Positions 18,435 to 28,288 of a DNA stretch of 64,000 nucleotides are shown in pieces. Source of the stretch: Paenibacillus sp. PAMC 26794. GTDB lineage: Bacteria > Bacillota > Bacilli > Paenibacillales > Paenibacillaceae. Position 1 is the first letter of the stretch. Each line of letters begins with the position of its first letter. The notes under the pieces were generated by a model. That model made no database searches. It was not told where the DNA came from and was given only the letters and a program-made list of their open reading frames with translations. The position numbers and the translations under genes were made by a program. The stretch covers positions 248,001-312,000 of the forward strand of contig NZ_ANHX01000004.1 in NCBI RefSeq assembly GCF_000316035.1, written 5' to 3'.

Positions 18435-18457
18435 TCCGGCTTGCCTGGTAAGCCGGA
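18435..18457 (+). other. Hairpin in the pyrB-pyrC spacer
   Basis: The inverted repeat tccggctt/aagccgga has a seven-base loop and no T-run, so it is not a standard terminator. It lies 23 bp before pyrC in a 127-bp spacer and may affect mRNA stability. Confidence 0.4.
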
Positions 18458-18480
18458 CAGAACCGAAGCGGAGGGCAATT

Positions 18481-19785
18481 ATGCTACAGATTATAAAAAA
18501 CGCGAACGTCTTGAACCAACAAGGGGAACTTGAACGGAAAACCATCATTATAGATGAAGGTAAAATTAAAAAGATCGCTGGTCTGGAAGACCAAGCCGTT
18601 CTGGATGCCGAAAAGTCAGCGCAAAGTGTGACAGACGCATCAGGCAAACTGGTCATTCCGGGATTGATCGATATGCACGTGCATCTGCGTGAACCTGGAT
18701 TCGAACACAAAGAGACGATCGAGACAGGTGCCCGTTCAGCAGCACAAGGTGGTTTTACAACAATCGCTTGCATGCCGAACACAAGACCAGTAACAGATAC
18801 AGCGGAAGTTGTGAAGCTGGTATTGGATAAAGCCAAAGAAGCTGATCTGGTTAAAGTGTTGCCTTATGCAGCCATTACAAAAAACGAACTGGGTCGTGAA
18901 CTTACCGATTTTGCCGCATTAAAAGAAGCAGGTGCTATTGGATTCACAGATGACGGTGTAGGCGTACAAAACGCTCAAATGATGAAGGATGCCATGAGCC
19001 TCGCGGCAAGCATGGATATGCCCGTGATCGCTCACTGTGAAGATGACTCACTGGTTGTTGGTGGATATGTGACGGAAGGTGAGTTTTCGAAGCGTCACGG
19101 CATCAAAGGGATTCCAAATGAATCCGAAGCTATCCACGTTGGCCGTGATATCTTGCTCGCAGAAGCAACAGGAGTTCATTACCATGTCTGCCACGTAAGT
19201 ACAGAGCAGTCGGTTCGTCTGATCCGTCTGGCGAAGTCCATCGGCATTAAAGTAACTGCTGAGGTATGTCCGCACCATCTGGTGCTGTCGGATGAAGATA
19301 TCCCGGGCATGGACGCCAATTGGAAAATGAACCCGCCGCTGCGCTCACCACGTGATGTGCAGGCTTGTATCGAAGGTTTGCTAGACGGCACGCTGGATAT
19401 GATCGTAACTGATCACGCGCCACATAGTGAAGAAGAGAAAGCCAAAGGCATGGTGCTGGCACCTTTTGGAATCGTAGGATTCGAAACAGCCTTCCCGCTG
19501 CTGTACACGAAGTTTGTGGAAACAGGACTGTGGAGCTTGGACTTCCTGGTGAAACGCATGACAGCTGATCCTGCACGTGTATTCCGACTGGATACAGGTA
19601 AACTGGAAGAGGGAGCACCAGCCGATATCACGATGATTGACCTGAACGAGGAAAAAGCGGTTGATCCTGCAACGTTTGCAACCAAAGGAAGAAACACACC
19701 ATTCACAGGTTGGAAGCTGAAAGGCTGGGCCACACAAACATGGGTGGATGGCAAATGCGTATGGCATAACACGGTACAACAGTAA
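18481..19785 (+). CDS. pyrC: Dihydroorotase (class I)
   Basis: A 434-residue amidohydrolase that cyclises carbamoyl aspartate to dihydroorotate. The metal motif DMHVHLREPG has H66 and H68. Further metal ligands appear in VIAHCED and HVCHVST, and the catalytic-aspartate motif is TDHAPHS. The length and motifs match the class I enzymes of Bacilli. The start is ATG 18481 after cggagggcaat. It lies 127 bp after pyrB, a wider gap than usual for this operon. Confidence 0.97.
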   Translation: MLQIIKNANVLNQQGELERKTIIIDEGKIKKIAGLEDQAVLDAEKSAQSVTDASGKLVIPGLIDMHVHLREPGFEHKETIETGARSAAQGGFTTIACMPNTRPVTDTAEVVKLVLDKAKEADLVKVLPYAAITKNELGRELTDFAALKEAGAIGFTDDGVGVQNAQMMKDAMSLAASMDMPVIAHCEDDSLVVGGYVTEGEFSKRHGIKGIPNESEAIHVGRDILLAEATGVHYHVCHVSTEQSVRLIRLAKSIGIKVTAEVCPHHLVLSDEDIPGMDANWKMNPPLRSPRDVQACIEGLLDGTLDMIVTDHAPHSEEEKAKGMVLAPFGIVGFETAFPLLYTKFVETGLWSLDFLVKRMTADPARVFRLDTGKLEEGAPADITMIDLNEEKAVDPATFATKGRNTPFTGWKLKGWATQTWVDGKCVWHNTVQQ

Positions 19786-20152
19786 AACGGTAATTTAGTA
19801 AATTAATAAATCAGTAACTCTAAAACTTAATCTACAACTTTTACACCAGTAACATTTTTTCAACTAACTCGAGGCAAATCATGCCGAGAGTCTAACATAC
19901 GAAACAAGCAAAGTTGAATGTCATGATTTTGAACTTGGACACCAACGTAACTGCGGAGCGGACAGAAAAGACCCGAAGAAGCAAAGCGTTCGCCTTTATC
20001 ACCGGATTACATCATTTGAAAAATGATAAAAAGTAATCCGGGGATAACAGCGATCAAAGGGTTTTCTGTACGCGGAGCCGCACAATCGTAACGTCCCCCA
20101 TGTTCAACCCAAATGCCATTCAACGTTGATAAACACAGAGGAGTGAAATGGG
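19786..20152 (+). other. pyrC-carA spacer containing a structured repeat
   Basis: The 367-bp spacer begins AT-rich with no terminator. It then holds a structured repeat element at about 19953-20078, and ends in an agaggag ribosome site for carA. The ORF on the opposite strand (20007-20192) is a by-product of the hairpin. Confidence 0.6.
19953..20078 (+). repeat. Interspersed hairpin repeat, copy A
   Basis: The element runs gcggag-cggacagaaaa ... gaagaagcaaagcgttcgcc ... a large hairpin atcaccggattac/gtaatccgggga ... taacagcg ... ttttctgt-cgcggag. The outer ends cagaaaa/ttttctg are also complementary. A second, inverted and diverged copy lies at 44277-44440 with the same blocks in the same order, which shows a dispersed element and not chance. 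No ORF is inside it. It could be a miniature repeat or a structured RNA element. Confidence 0.75.
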
Positions 20153-21295
20153 ATGCAGGCACAGGCAAGATTATTGTTGGAAGACGGCACACTGTTCACC
20201 GGGAAAGCATTTGGTGCTGAAGGTGAAACGACAGGTGAGGTCGTTTTTAATACGGGAATTACAGGCTATCAAGAGGTGCTTTCGGATCCTTCCTATTGCG
20301 GTCAAATCGTAACCATGACGTATCCGCTGATCGGAAACTACGGCATTACGCGTGATGACTTTGAGTCGATCCGTCCATACGTACACGGTTTCGTTGTGCG
20401 TCGTCATGAGCCAACGCCGAGCAACTGGCGTGCGGAATACAGCGTAGACAATCTGCTCAAAGAATACGGCATCGTAGGAATCAGCGAAATTGATACACGC
20501 ATGTTGACTCGCCGGATTCGTCACCACGGCACAATGAAGGGAATTCTCACAACAGGATCGAAGCCTGTGGAAGAACTGCTGGAGATGATGGGAGACACCA
20601 CCATTGCTGAACTGCGTAACCAGGTGCCAATGACTTCTACAGAGCATGTCTACAACAGCCCGGGAACGGCTGAGCGTATTGTGCTCGTGGATTACGGTGC
20701 AAAAACAGGGATTTTGCGCGAACTCAGCAAACGTGACTGTGACGTAGTTGTTGTTCCACACGATGTAACAGCAGACGAGATTCGTCGCCTGAACCCGGAC
20801 GGAATTCAACTGTCCAACGGCCCTGGGGACCCGAAAGACGTACCTCACGCGGTTAACATGATCAGTGAACTGCTTGGCGAATACCCGATCTTCGGCATCT
20901 GTCTGGGTCACCAGTTGTTCGCACTTGCGGCAGGAGCAGACACCGAAAAACTCAAGTTTGGACACCGCGGCGGAAACCATCCGGTAAAAGAACTGGAGAG
21001 CGGACGTTGCTTCATCACATCCCAGAACCATGGATTTACCGTAAACGAAGAGTCCGTGAAGAGCACGGACCTGGAAGTTACACATATCAACAATAACGAT
21101 AAAACCATTGAAGGTCTGAAACATAAATCATTCCCGGCATTCTCGGTTCAATATCACCCTGAAGCAGCCCCGGGTCCTTACGACAACAGCTACCTGTTCG
21201 ACCGCTTCATCGAGATGATTCGCGAGCACAAGATCACTAACCCGCAAAAGCCGCGTCAAGCTGTATTGGCAGCCGCAGTGAAAGGAGCACAATAA
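20153..21295 (+). CDS. carA: Carbamoyl-phosphate synthase small subunit (glutamine amidotransferase)
   Basis: A 380-residue protein with an N-terminal CPSase small-chain domain (to about 145) and a class I glutamine amidotransferase domain. The nucleophile is C250 in [10 protein letters not shown]335 and E337 in VQYHPEA complete the triad. It supplies ammonia to CarB. ATG 20153 is preceded by agaggag at 9-nt spacing; an overlapping out-of-frame ATG at 20148 is ignored. The stop precedes carB by one base. Confidence 0.97.
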   Translation: MQAQARLLLEDGTLFTGKAFGAEGETTGEVVFNTGITGYQEVLSDPSYCGQIVTMTYPLIGNYGITRDDFESIRPYVHGFVVRRHEPTPSNWRAEYSVDNLLKEYGIVGISEIDTRMLTRRIRHHGTMKGILTTGSKPVEELLEMMGDTTIAELRNQVPMTSTEHVYNSPGTAERIVLVDYGAKTGILRELSKRDCDVVVVPHDVTADEIRRLNPDGIQLSNGPGDPKDVPHAVNMISELLGEYPIFGICLGHQLFALAAGADTEKLKFGHRGGNHPVKELESGRCFITSQNHGFTVNEESVKSTDLEVTHINNNDKTIEGLKHKSFPAFSVQYHPEAAPGPYDNSYLFDRFIEMIREHKITNPQKPRQAVLAAAVKGAQ

Positions 21296-21296
21296 C

Positions 21297-24200
21297 ATGC
21301 CGATTAACAAAGATCTCAAAAAAATCCTGGTGATTGGTTCCGGTCCAATCGTCATCGGTCAAGCGGCCGAGTTCGACTACGCCGGTACACAAGCTTGCCA
21401 GGCACTGAAAGAAGAAGGCGTGGAAGTTGTACTCATCAACAGCAACCCGGCGACCATTATGACGGATACAAACATGGCTGACAAAGTCTATATTGAGCCA
21501 ATCACACTGGATTTTGTGACCCAAATCATTCGTCAGGAGCGTCCAGACGGTTTGTTGCCAACACTGGGTGGTCAGACAGGTCTGAACATGGCTGTGGAAC
21601 TGGCACGTGCCGGAGTTTTGGAACGTGAAAATGTGAAATTGCTCGGAACACAGTTAACATCCATCGAGAAAGCGGAGGATCGTGATCTGTTCCGTGATCT
21701 GATGCGCGAACTGGAACAACCTGTACCTGATAGTGTAATCGTCACGACACTTGAGGAATCACTTGTTTTTGCAAATGAGATTGGTTATCCAATCATCGTG
21801 CGTCCTGCTTATACCCTTGGCGGAACTGGCGGCGGAATCTGTGCGAACGAAGAAGAACTGCGCGAGACAGTGGCAGCCGGAATTCGTTACAGTCCGATTG
21901 GTCAGTGTCTGGTCGAGAAGAGCATTGCGGGCATGAAAGAAGTCGAGTATGAAGTTATGCGGGATAAAAACGATAACTGTATCGTGGTCTGCAACATGGA
22001 AAACTTTGACCCGGTAGGTATTCACACAGGTGACAGTATTGTCGTGGCACCAAGCCAAACGCTGTCTGACCGTGAATATCAAATGCTGCGTTCAGCTTCC
22101 CTGAAAATCATCCGTGCCCTCAACATCGAAGGTGGATGTAACGTACAGTTTGCACTGGACCCACACAGCTTCCAATACTATGTTATCGAAGTAAATCCAC
22201 GGGTAAGCCGTTCATCGGCCCTGGCTTCCAAAGCAACGGGTTATCCGATTGCAAAAATGGCTGCCAAAATTGCCATGGGTTACACGTTGGATGAAATCGT
22301 AAACCCGGTAACAGGCCAAACGTATGCTTGCTTTGAGCCTACACTGGACTATATCGTGAGCAAAATTCCTCGCTGGCCGTTCGACAAGTTCATCTCGGCG
22401 AACCGTAAACTGGGAACTCAGATGAAAGCAACAGGCGAAGTAATGGCTATTGGCCGGACATTCGAAGAGTCGATCCACAAAGCAGTTCGTTCCCTGGAAA
22501 TTGGCGTACATCGTCTCTACCTGAAGGATGCCGAAACGCTGGACGAAGCTACCCTGAATGAGCGTCTGATCAAAGCAGATGATGAGCGTATCTTCCTGAT
22601 TGCCGAAGCATTCCGCAGAGGATATACGTTGCAACAGCTGCAGGATCTGACCAAGATCGACTGGTGGTTCCTAGACAAAATTGAAGGTCTGATCGCATTC
22701 GAAGATCGCATTCGCGAAGAATCCGAATTGTCTTCCGACATTCTGTATCAAGCGAAACGTCTCGGCTTCACGGACCGTGCCATTGCCGAGCTGCGTGCGC
22801 AAGGTCAACCTGGCGGCACATTGACGACAGAAGCGGAAATTAGAACTCGTCGGGAACAGGAAAATCTTCGTCCAGTCTACAAAATGGTAGATACATGTGC
22901 AGCCGAGTTTGAAGCAACAACGCCATATTACTACTCAACTTACGAGACAGAGAATGAAGTTATCCCTTCAGACAAGAAAAAAGTTGTGGTGCTGGGTTCA
23001 GGACCAATCCGGATCGGTCAAGGGATTGAATTTGACTACTCTACTGTACACGCGGTATGGGCATTGCAAAAGGCAGGCTACGAAGCAGTTATTATCAATA
23101 ACAACCCGGAGACGGTGTCTACCGATTTTAATACATCAGATCGCCTGTACTTTGAACCGCTCTTCTTCGAAGATGTCATGAACGTGATTGAACAGGAGAA
23201 ACCAGTAGGGGTTATCGTACAGTTCGGTGGTCAAACGGCCATCAACCTGGCAGCACCACTGCGTAATGCAGGTGTAACCATTCTCGGAACGGATCTGGAA
23301 AGCATCGATGAGGCGGAGGATCGCAAGAAGTTCGAGCGTCTGCTCTCCCGTCTGGAGATTGCACAGCCAAAAGGTAAAACGGTCATTTCCGTTGATGATG
23401 CGGTAGAAACAGCTCAAAGTCTGGGCTATCCGGTACTGGTCCGTCCTTCCTATGTACTCGGCGGTCGTGCGATGGAGATTGTATACTCCGATGCTGAATT
23501 GCTGACATACATGGAACAGGCGGTTAAAATCAATCCGGAGCATCCGGTCCTGATCGACCGTTACATGATGGGTAAAGAAGTTGAGGTTGACGCCATCTGT
23601 GATGGTGAAACGGTATTGATTCCAGGAATCATGGAACATATCGAGCGTGCAGGGGTTCACTCTGGTGACTCCATCGCGGTATATCCTCCTCAACATCTGT
23701 CCCAGGATTTGAAAGAGAAAATTGTAGAGATTACAATCAAAATTGCGAAAGAACTGAAAACGGTAGGTTTGGTCAACATCCAGTTTGTTATCCATGATGG
23801 CCAAGTGTACATTATCGAGGTGAACCCGCGTTCATCCCGTACCGTACCATTCCTGAGCAAAGTAACCAACATTCCGATGGCGAACTTGGCAACACAAGCC
23901 ATTCTGGGTGTGAAACTAAAAGATCTTGGTTATGTTGACGGGTTGTGGCCTGAATCGGATCATGTATCTGTTAAAGTTCCGGTCTTCTCCTTCGCGAAGC
24001 TGCGTCGTGTAGAACCAACCCTCGGACCTGAGATGAAGTCTACAGGTGAGGTTATGGGCCGTGACCCGAATTACGCTAAAGCGTTGTTCAAAGGTCTCAT
24101 CGGTGCAGGAATGAAAATTCCGGCAACCGGAGCGATTGTTGTGACTGTAGCAGACAAAGACAAGGACGAAGCTGTTCCTTTGCTCGAAGGTTTCTACAGA

Positions 24201-24515
24201 CTGGGTTACAAAATAATGGCTACCGGCGGAACAGCAGCTGCGCTTGAAGCAGCGAACATTCCGGTAACGACTGTGAACAAATTAAGTGAAGGTTCGCCGA
24301 ACATTCTGGATATGATTCGTAGCGGCGAAGCAAACTTTGTCTTCAACACACTCACCAAAGGCAAAACACCGCAACGTGACGGATTCAGAATTCGTCGTGA
24401 AGCGGTAGAGAACGGCATTGTATGTATGACTTCACTGGATACGATTCGTGCGCTGCTGATCATGCTGCAAACGATCAACTTCTCTTCAGAAGCAATGCCT
24501 GTCTCTGTAAAATAA
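21297..24515 (+). CDS. carB: Carbamoyl-phosphate synthase large subunit
   Basis: A 1072-residue protein of the usual length with two homologous ATP-grasp halves. They begin at [21 protein letters not shown] and at [21 protein letters not shown], respectively. An MGS-like allosteric domain at the C-terminus (from about 930) contains [11 protein letters not shown]. It makes carbamoyl phosphate from bicarbonate, ammonia and two ATP. Ribosome site aaagga precedes ATG 21297. Confidence 0.98.
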   Translation: MPINKDLKKILVIGSGPIVIGQAAEFDYAGTQACQALKEEGVEVVLINSNPATIMTDTNMADKVYIEPITLDFVTQIIRQERPDGLLPTLGGQTGLNMAVELARAGVLERENVKLLGTQLTSIEKAEDRDLFRDLMRELEQPVPDSVIVTTLEESLVFANEIGYPIIVRPAYTLGGTGGGICANEEELRETVAAGIRYSPIGQCLVEKSIAGMKEVEYEVMRDKNDNCIVVCNMENFDPVGIHTGDSIVVAPSQTLSDREYQMLRSASLKIIRALNIEGGCNVQFALDPHSFQYYVIEVNPRVSRSSALASKATGYPIAKMAAKIAMGYTLDEIVNPVTGQTYACFEPTLDYIVSKIPRWPFDKFISANRKLGTQMKATGEVMAIGRTFEESIHKAVRSLEIGVHRLYLKDAETLDEATLNERLIKADDERIFLIAEAFRRGYTLQQLQDLTKIDWWFLDKIEGLIAFEDRIREESELSSDILYQAKRLGFTDRAIAELRAQGQPGGTLTTEAEIRTRREQENLRPVYKMVDTCAAEFEATTPYYYSTYETENEVIPSDKKKVVVLGSGPIRIGQGIEFDYSTVHAVWALQKAGYEAVIINNNPETVSTDFNTSDRLYFEPLFFEDVMNVIEQEKPVGVIVQFGGQTAINLAAPLRNAGVTILGTDLESIDEAEDRKKFERLLSRLEIAQPKGKTVISVDDAVETAQSLGYPVLVRPSYVLGGRAMEIVYSDAELLTYMEQAVKINPEHPVLIDRYMMGKEVEVDAICDGETVLIPGIMEHIERAGVHSGDSIAVYPPQHLSQDLKEKIVEITIKIAKELKTVGLVNIQFVIHDGQVYIIEVNPRSSRTVPFLSKVTNIPMANLATQAILGVKLKDLGYVDGLWPESDHVSVKVPVFSFAKLRRVEPTLGPEMKSTGEVMGRDPNYAKALFKGLIGAGMKIPATGAIVVTVADKDKDEAVPLLEGFYRLGYKIMATGGTAAALEAANIPVTTVNKLSEGSPNILDMIRSGEANFVFNTLTKGKTPQRDGFRIRREAVENGIVCMTSLDTIRALLIMLQTINFSSEAMPVSVK

Positions 24516-24529
24516 ATAGTTAATGATGA

Positions 24530-24567
24530 AGGACATCAGTCAGCCTGCGGGCTGGCGGGATGTCCTT
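24530..24567 (+). other. Hairpin between carB and pyrF
   Basis: An imperfect inverted repeat aaggacatc...gatgtcctt has an inner cagcc/ggctg pair. Only three T follow, so it is at best a weak terminator that would reduce readthrough into pyrFE, or an RNA-processing site. Confidence 0.5.
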
Positions 24568-24617
24568 TATATCGGGCAAAAACGGAAAAAATGAGCAAGT
24601 TGAAGGGAGCGCTGGTG

Positions 24618-25358
24618 ATGAATCACACGAATTTCAATGAAATGGCTGGCCGTCTGATGGTGGCACTGGATTACCCTGGAGCGGAAGAAGCGAAAGCATT
24701 GGTACAAGCTCTTGAAGGCATTCCCTGTTATCTCAAGGTGGGCATGCAGCTGTTCTACGCCGCAGGACCGGACTTTATTCGGGAGCTGAAATCCAAAGGC
24801 TACTCCGTTTTTCTGGATGTGAAAATGCATGACATTCCCAACACCGTTCGTGGTGGAGCTGAGAGTATCACACGTCTGGGTGTAGACATGTTCAATGTGC
24901 ATGCAGCGGGCGGAACCATCATGATGCGTGCTGCACGTGAAGGGGCTGAGGCAGCTATAGCCGCTGATCCTTCTCTACAGAGACCTGAGATCATTGCAGT
25001 CACCCAACTGACCAGTACAAGTCTGGAAACGATGAATAACGAGATTGGCATCCCGGGAAGCGTGGAAGCTGCTGTGGTCCGTTATGCAGGACTGGCCCAA
25101 GAGGCCGGACTGGATGGGGTTGTTGCTTCTCCACTTGAAGTGCCCGCAATTCGGGCAGCGTGTGGCAGTGCTTTTCACACCGTTACACCAGGAATTCGTC
25201 CAGCGGGTAGTGGTCTGGGAGATCAGACACGCGTCTTGACGCCGGGTGAAGCCATCGCCAGAGGCAGTCATTACATTGTTGTAGGCAGACCCATTACAGG
25301 CGCTCCCAATCCGCGTGAAGCGGCAGAAACCATTTTGAAGGAGATGTTGAACGCATGA
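24618..25358 (+). CDS. pyrF: Orotidine 5'-phosphate decarboxylase
   Basis: A 246-residue TIM barrel that decarboxylates OMP to UMP. The catalytic array DxKxxD is D67-K69-D72 in LDVKMHDIP; the phosphate-binding ending TPGIRP and VVGRPIT are present. I chose ATG 24618 because gggag lies 8 nt upstream; in-frame ATG 24591 has no ribosome site. In B. subtilis pyrK and pyrD sit between carB and pyrF, but neither is present here. The stop overlaps pyrE by 4 bp (ATGA). Confidence 0.96.
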   Translation: MNHTNFNEMAGRLMVALDYPGAEEAKALVQALEGIPCYLKVGMQLFYAAGPDFIRELKSKGYSVFLDVKMHDIPNTVRGGAESITRLGVDMFNVHAAGGTIMMRAAREGAEAAIAADPSLQRPEIIAVTQLTSTSLETMNNEIGIPGSVEAAVVRYAGLAQEAGLDGVVASPLEVPAIRAACGSAFHTVTPGIRPAGSGLGDQTRVLTPGEAIARGSHYIVVGRPITGAPNPREAAETILKEMLNA

Positions 25359-25996
25359 TCGAACTGAATGAGATTCCTAATCATATTGCTTCCCAACTGT
25401 TGAAAATTAAAGCCGTGGCGTTACGTCCGCAACAGCCATTTACATGGACATCCGGCATCAAATCACCAATATACTGCGACAACCGCTTAACGATGTCCTA
25501 TCCGGAGATTCGCAACGATATCGCTGAAGCCTTTGCAACGATCATTCGTAACCAATACCCGGATACAGAAGTTATTGCAGGTACGGCAACCGCAGGTATT
25601 CCGCATGCTGCCTGGGTAGCTCAGAAGCTGAATCTGCCGATGGCCTACATTCGTGATAAAGCGAAAGGACACGGCAAGGAGAACTTGATCGAAGGTCTGA
25701 TTGCCGAAGGACAGAAAGTGGTTGTCATTGAAGATCTGATCTCTACAGGTGGCAGTTCGATCAAAGCAGCCGAAGCTGTACGTGTAGCAGGTGCAACACC
25801 GCTCGCCGTACTTGCCATTTTCAGCTACCAGCTGGATAAAGGTGTTAAAGCATTTGAAGATGCTGGAATTCCACTTCAGACGCTGTCCAATTACACGGCG
25901 CTGATGGATGTGGCTTTGGCTCAGGGAACGATTCAGGAGAGTGATTTTGAATTGCTCAAATCCTGGCGTGAAGATCCTTCTTCATTTGGTAAATAA
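25355..25996 (+). CDS. pyrE: Orotate phosphoribosyltransferase
   Basis: A 213-residue type I phosphoribosyltransferase that converts orotate and PRPP to OMP. The PRPP motif [14 protein letters not shown] is at about 122-135, and the flexible-loop lysine and His residues appear in [12 protein letters not shown] (100-110). It overlaps pyrF by ATGA, so the two are translationally coupled. It is the last gene of the operon, followed by a terminator at 26091. Confidence 0.97.
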   Translation: MIELNEIPNHIASQLLKIKAVALRPQQPFTWTSGIKSPIYCDNRLTMSYPEIRNDIAEAFATIIRNQYPDTEVIAGTATAGIPHAAWVAQKLNLPMAYIRDKAKGHGKENLIEGLIAEGQKVVVIEDLISTGGSSIKAAEAVRVAGATPLAVLAIFSYQLDKGVKAFEDAGIPLQTLSNYTALMDVALAQGTIQESDFELLKSWREDPSSFGK

Positions 25997-26090
25997 TATC
26001 ATTGATACCTCGAAAAAATGTTCAGGAATGAACGGTATCAAAATTGTAATGATTGCCGGCATAGCGGCAAAACCATCGAATATGCAAGAG

Positions 26091-26117
26091 GCATCCCGCA
26101 CTTTGGGGTGCTTTTTT
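26091..26117 (+). terminator. Terminator of the pyr operon
   Basis: Stem gcatccc/ggggtgc with a seven-base loop is followed by six T. Confidence 0.85.
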
Positions 26118-26274
26118 CGTTTGTTCATCAAAATATTAACTTTTTCCCACTACCGTTGTAAAAAGCTTGTAACTTTTAGTTGGGATCGGTCGTTTATAAT
26201 TCAGTGTAGGATGGAACAGATTTCTAATTTTAGGTTTTTTGAAGAAATGAACGGGATTTCAAGAAAGGATGAGC

Positions 26275-27216
26275 GTGATTGCTGGCATGAAGAATTTATT
26301 TCTCAGAAAAAGACCTGCCAAGAGCCAGTCAGGCGATGAACATCAACAGGGGGAAACACCGTTGGAGGCAATTACGGAGTCGGGGGAAAATACATACAAC
26401 AATGAACACGATTACCCGACGAGTGAAACTCCGTTACCTGAAAGTGAAATCGCTTCGGATGAAGTGGCTGCAGCTGCTGTCACTACCGTTGATGAACCCC
26501 AGAAGAAGATCAAACCAAAGAAGGATATATTGCCTCCATATGATGGACCTGTACTGGAGGTGCGTAACGTGCATCGCAGTTTCCAGACAGGCAGTCGCAT
26601 TATCCATGTGCTCAAAGGCATTGATATGGAAGTGAATCCGCAACAACTGGTCATGCTGAAGGGGCGATCAGGCTCAGGCAAAACAACGCTGCTGAATATG
26701 CTCGGTGGACTGGATCAGCCTTCAAGTGGAGACATTCTGTTCTCTGGCCAGCCTCTTCAGGATTGGGGAGACCGGCGGCGGACCGCTTTGCGGCGCAAAG
26801 AGATCGGTTTTATTTTCCAGGCATATGCACTCATGCCCTTATTATCTGCTTGGGAAAATGTAGAGCTGTCGCTGCGCATGGCGGATGTGCCACGAGCAGA
26901 GTGGAAGGACAGGGTTGGTCATTGTCTGGATCTGGTTGGACTATCCAAACGCGTGAAGCACCGTCCTTTTGAGATGTCTGGGGGAGAGCAACAGCGTGTG
27001 GCTATAGCCAAGGCCATTGCCCACAGACCCCGATTGTTGCTTGCGGATGAACCTACGGCAGAACTGGATTCCAAGATGGGCGCTCAGGTCATGGCCGTAT
27101 TCCGCAATATTATTGAAGTAGAACAAGTAACGATATGTATGACTACACACGATCCTACAATTTTGGAGGTTGCGGACCATGTTTATGAAATGGCGGACGG
27201 CAGATTTATCAAGTAA
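26275..27216 (+). CDS. ABC transporter ATP-binding protein, MacB/LolD type, with acidic N-terminal extension
   Basis: About 313 residues. The ABC domain starts near residue 92 (VLEVRNVHRSFQTG). It has Walker A GRSGSGKTT, the Q-loop in IFQAYALMP, signature MSGGEQQR, Walker B LLLADEPTAELD and a switch histidine in MTTHD. The first 90 residues are polar, acidic and Pro/Gln-rich, unusual for this family. Ribosome site aaagg at 26264-26268 best fits GTG 26275; in-frame ATG 26269 touches it. The gene overlaps the next by 38 bp and should power the FtsX-like permease downstream. Confidence 0.88.
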   Translation: MIAGMKNLFLRKRPAKSQSGDEHQQGETPLEAITESGENTYNNEHDYPTSETPLPESEIASDEVAAAAVTTVDEPQKKIKPKKDILPPYDGPVLEVRNVHRSFQTGSRIIHVLKGIDMEVNPQQLVMLKGRSGSGKTTLLNMLGGLDQPSSGDILFSGQPLQDWGDRRRTALRRKEIGFIFQAYALMPLLSAWENVELSLRMADVPRAEWKDRVGHCLDLVGLSKRVKHRPFEMSGGEQQRVAIAKAIAHRPRLLLADEPTAELDSKMGAQVMAVFRNIIEVEQVTICMTTHDPTILEVADHVYEMADGRFIK

Positions 27217-28288
27217 AGGGGCCGCTCCGAAGAGGGGGAAACGCGCAGCACTTATTGTACTTGGTGCGATAATGGTTGCAACGATGTCCGGCTGCTCATT
27301 GCTGCCGTCAGAAACAGAGGAAGAAGTGCTTCCGCCTATTACACCACCAACAATCTCCAAGAAACCGGAATATGAAGTCCGGACGGAAACGTTGGAGAAA
27401 AAAGTAAGTGGTAGTGGCAAGATGATGAGTCAGCGGGAAGAGAAGGTGTACTTCACGCTCGATGGCATGCATGTCAAAGAGTTAAATGTTAAACCAGGGG
27501 ATAAAGTGAAAAAGGGTCAACTTCTCGCGGTGCTCGATGTGGAGAGTGTAGAGAAGGAGATCCGTGGCAAGAAACTTGCTATTCGCAAGTCCGAAGTTCA
27601 AATGAAGGAAACACTCCGCAAGAAGGATGAGATGGACCCGGTGGAGTTCGAAGAAGCAACGATTGCGTTTGAAGAACTGCGCCAGGAACTCGCTGATCTG
27701 GAAGAACAACTGGGCAAAGCCACGTTGACCGCTCCGTTTGGCGGCACCGTTATTGCTGTGCAGGTAGAGAAGGGTGCAGCTGTGAAAGCGTATGATCCGA
27801 TTGCTACGATTGCGGATACATCGAATCTGGTTGTGGCTGCAACCTTTGCCAAGGAAGATCTGGAGAAGTTCTCAGCGGGTATGAAGGCAGAAGTAGATAT
27901 TAATGGAGCTGGTAAAGTCGCTGGCAAAATTAAAGTTATGCCTATCGCGGAAGCATCGGGAAGCGGCAGTGGCGAAGGAACGGGGGAAGGCGGTACGCCT
28001 CCAACCAAGGAAACGCTGGATAAGTATGTTATCGTTACACTTGCAAAAATGCCAAAAGGCGTGGAACGTGGCACACCACTATCAGTCTCGATTGTAACGC
28101 AGCGTACCGAGAACGCGATTGTGATTCCTGTATCCGCTTTACGCTCCATCGGTTCAAGAACGTACGTACAAGTCGTGGAGAGTGATGGCAGCAAGCGTGA
28201 AGTGGACGTTGAAGTTGGACAGCAGACGTCGACAGATGTCGAGATTCTGAAAGGTCTGACCGTAGGCCAGAAAGTAGTGGGACGCTAA
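27179..28288 (+). CDS. MacA/HlyD-like efflux adaptor lipoprotein
   Basis: A 369-residue membrane-fusion-type adaptor. The lipoprotein signal has hydrophobic stretch LIVLGAIMVATM and lipobox MSGC, an LspA substrate. A biotinyl-lipoyl half (VKELNVKPGDKVKKGQLLAVLD) is followed by an alpha-hairpin coiled coil (about 120-180), the second lipoyl half (LTAPFGGTVIAVQVEKGAAV) and beta-barrel domains. A Gly/Ser-rich insert (SGSGSGEGTGEGG) interrupts the barrel region. ATG 27179 is chosen from ggagg at 27165-27169. TAATG couples it to the permease gene. Confidence 0.88.
   Translation: MFMKWRTADLSSKGAAPKRGKRAALIVLGAIMVATMSGCSLLPSETEEEVLPPITPPTISKKPEYEVRTETLEKKVSGSGKMMSQREEKVYFTLDGMHVKELNVKPGDKVKKGQLLAVLDVESVEKEIRGKKLAIRKSEVQMKETLRKKDEMDPVEFEEATIAFEELRQELADLEEQLGKATLTAPFGGTVIAVQVEKGAAVKAYDPIATIADTSNLVVAATFAKEDLEKFSAGMKAEVDINGAGKVAGKIKVMPIAEASGSGSGEGTGEGGTPPTKETLDKYVIVTLAKMPKGVERGTPLSVSIVTQRTENAIVIPVSALRSIGSRTYVQVVESDGSKREVDVEVGQQTSTDVEILKGLTVGQKVVGR

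Noticed and set aside
20171-21124. A 317-residue open frame antisense to carA
   Set aside because: It is a shadow of carA with no start context and unlikely composition.
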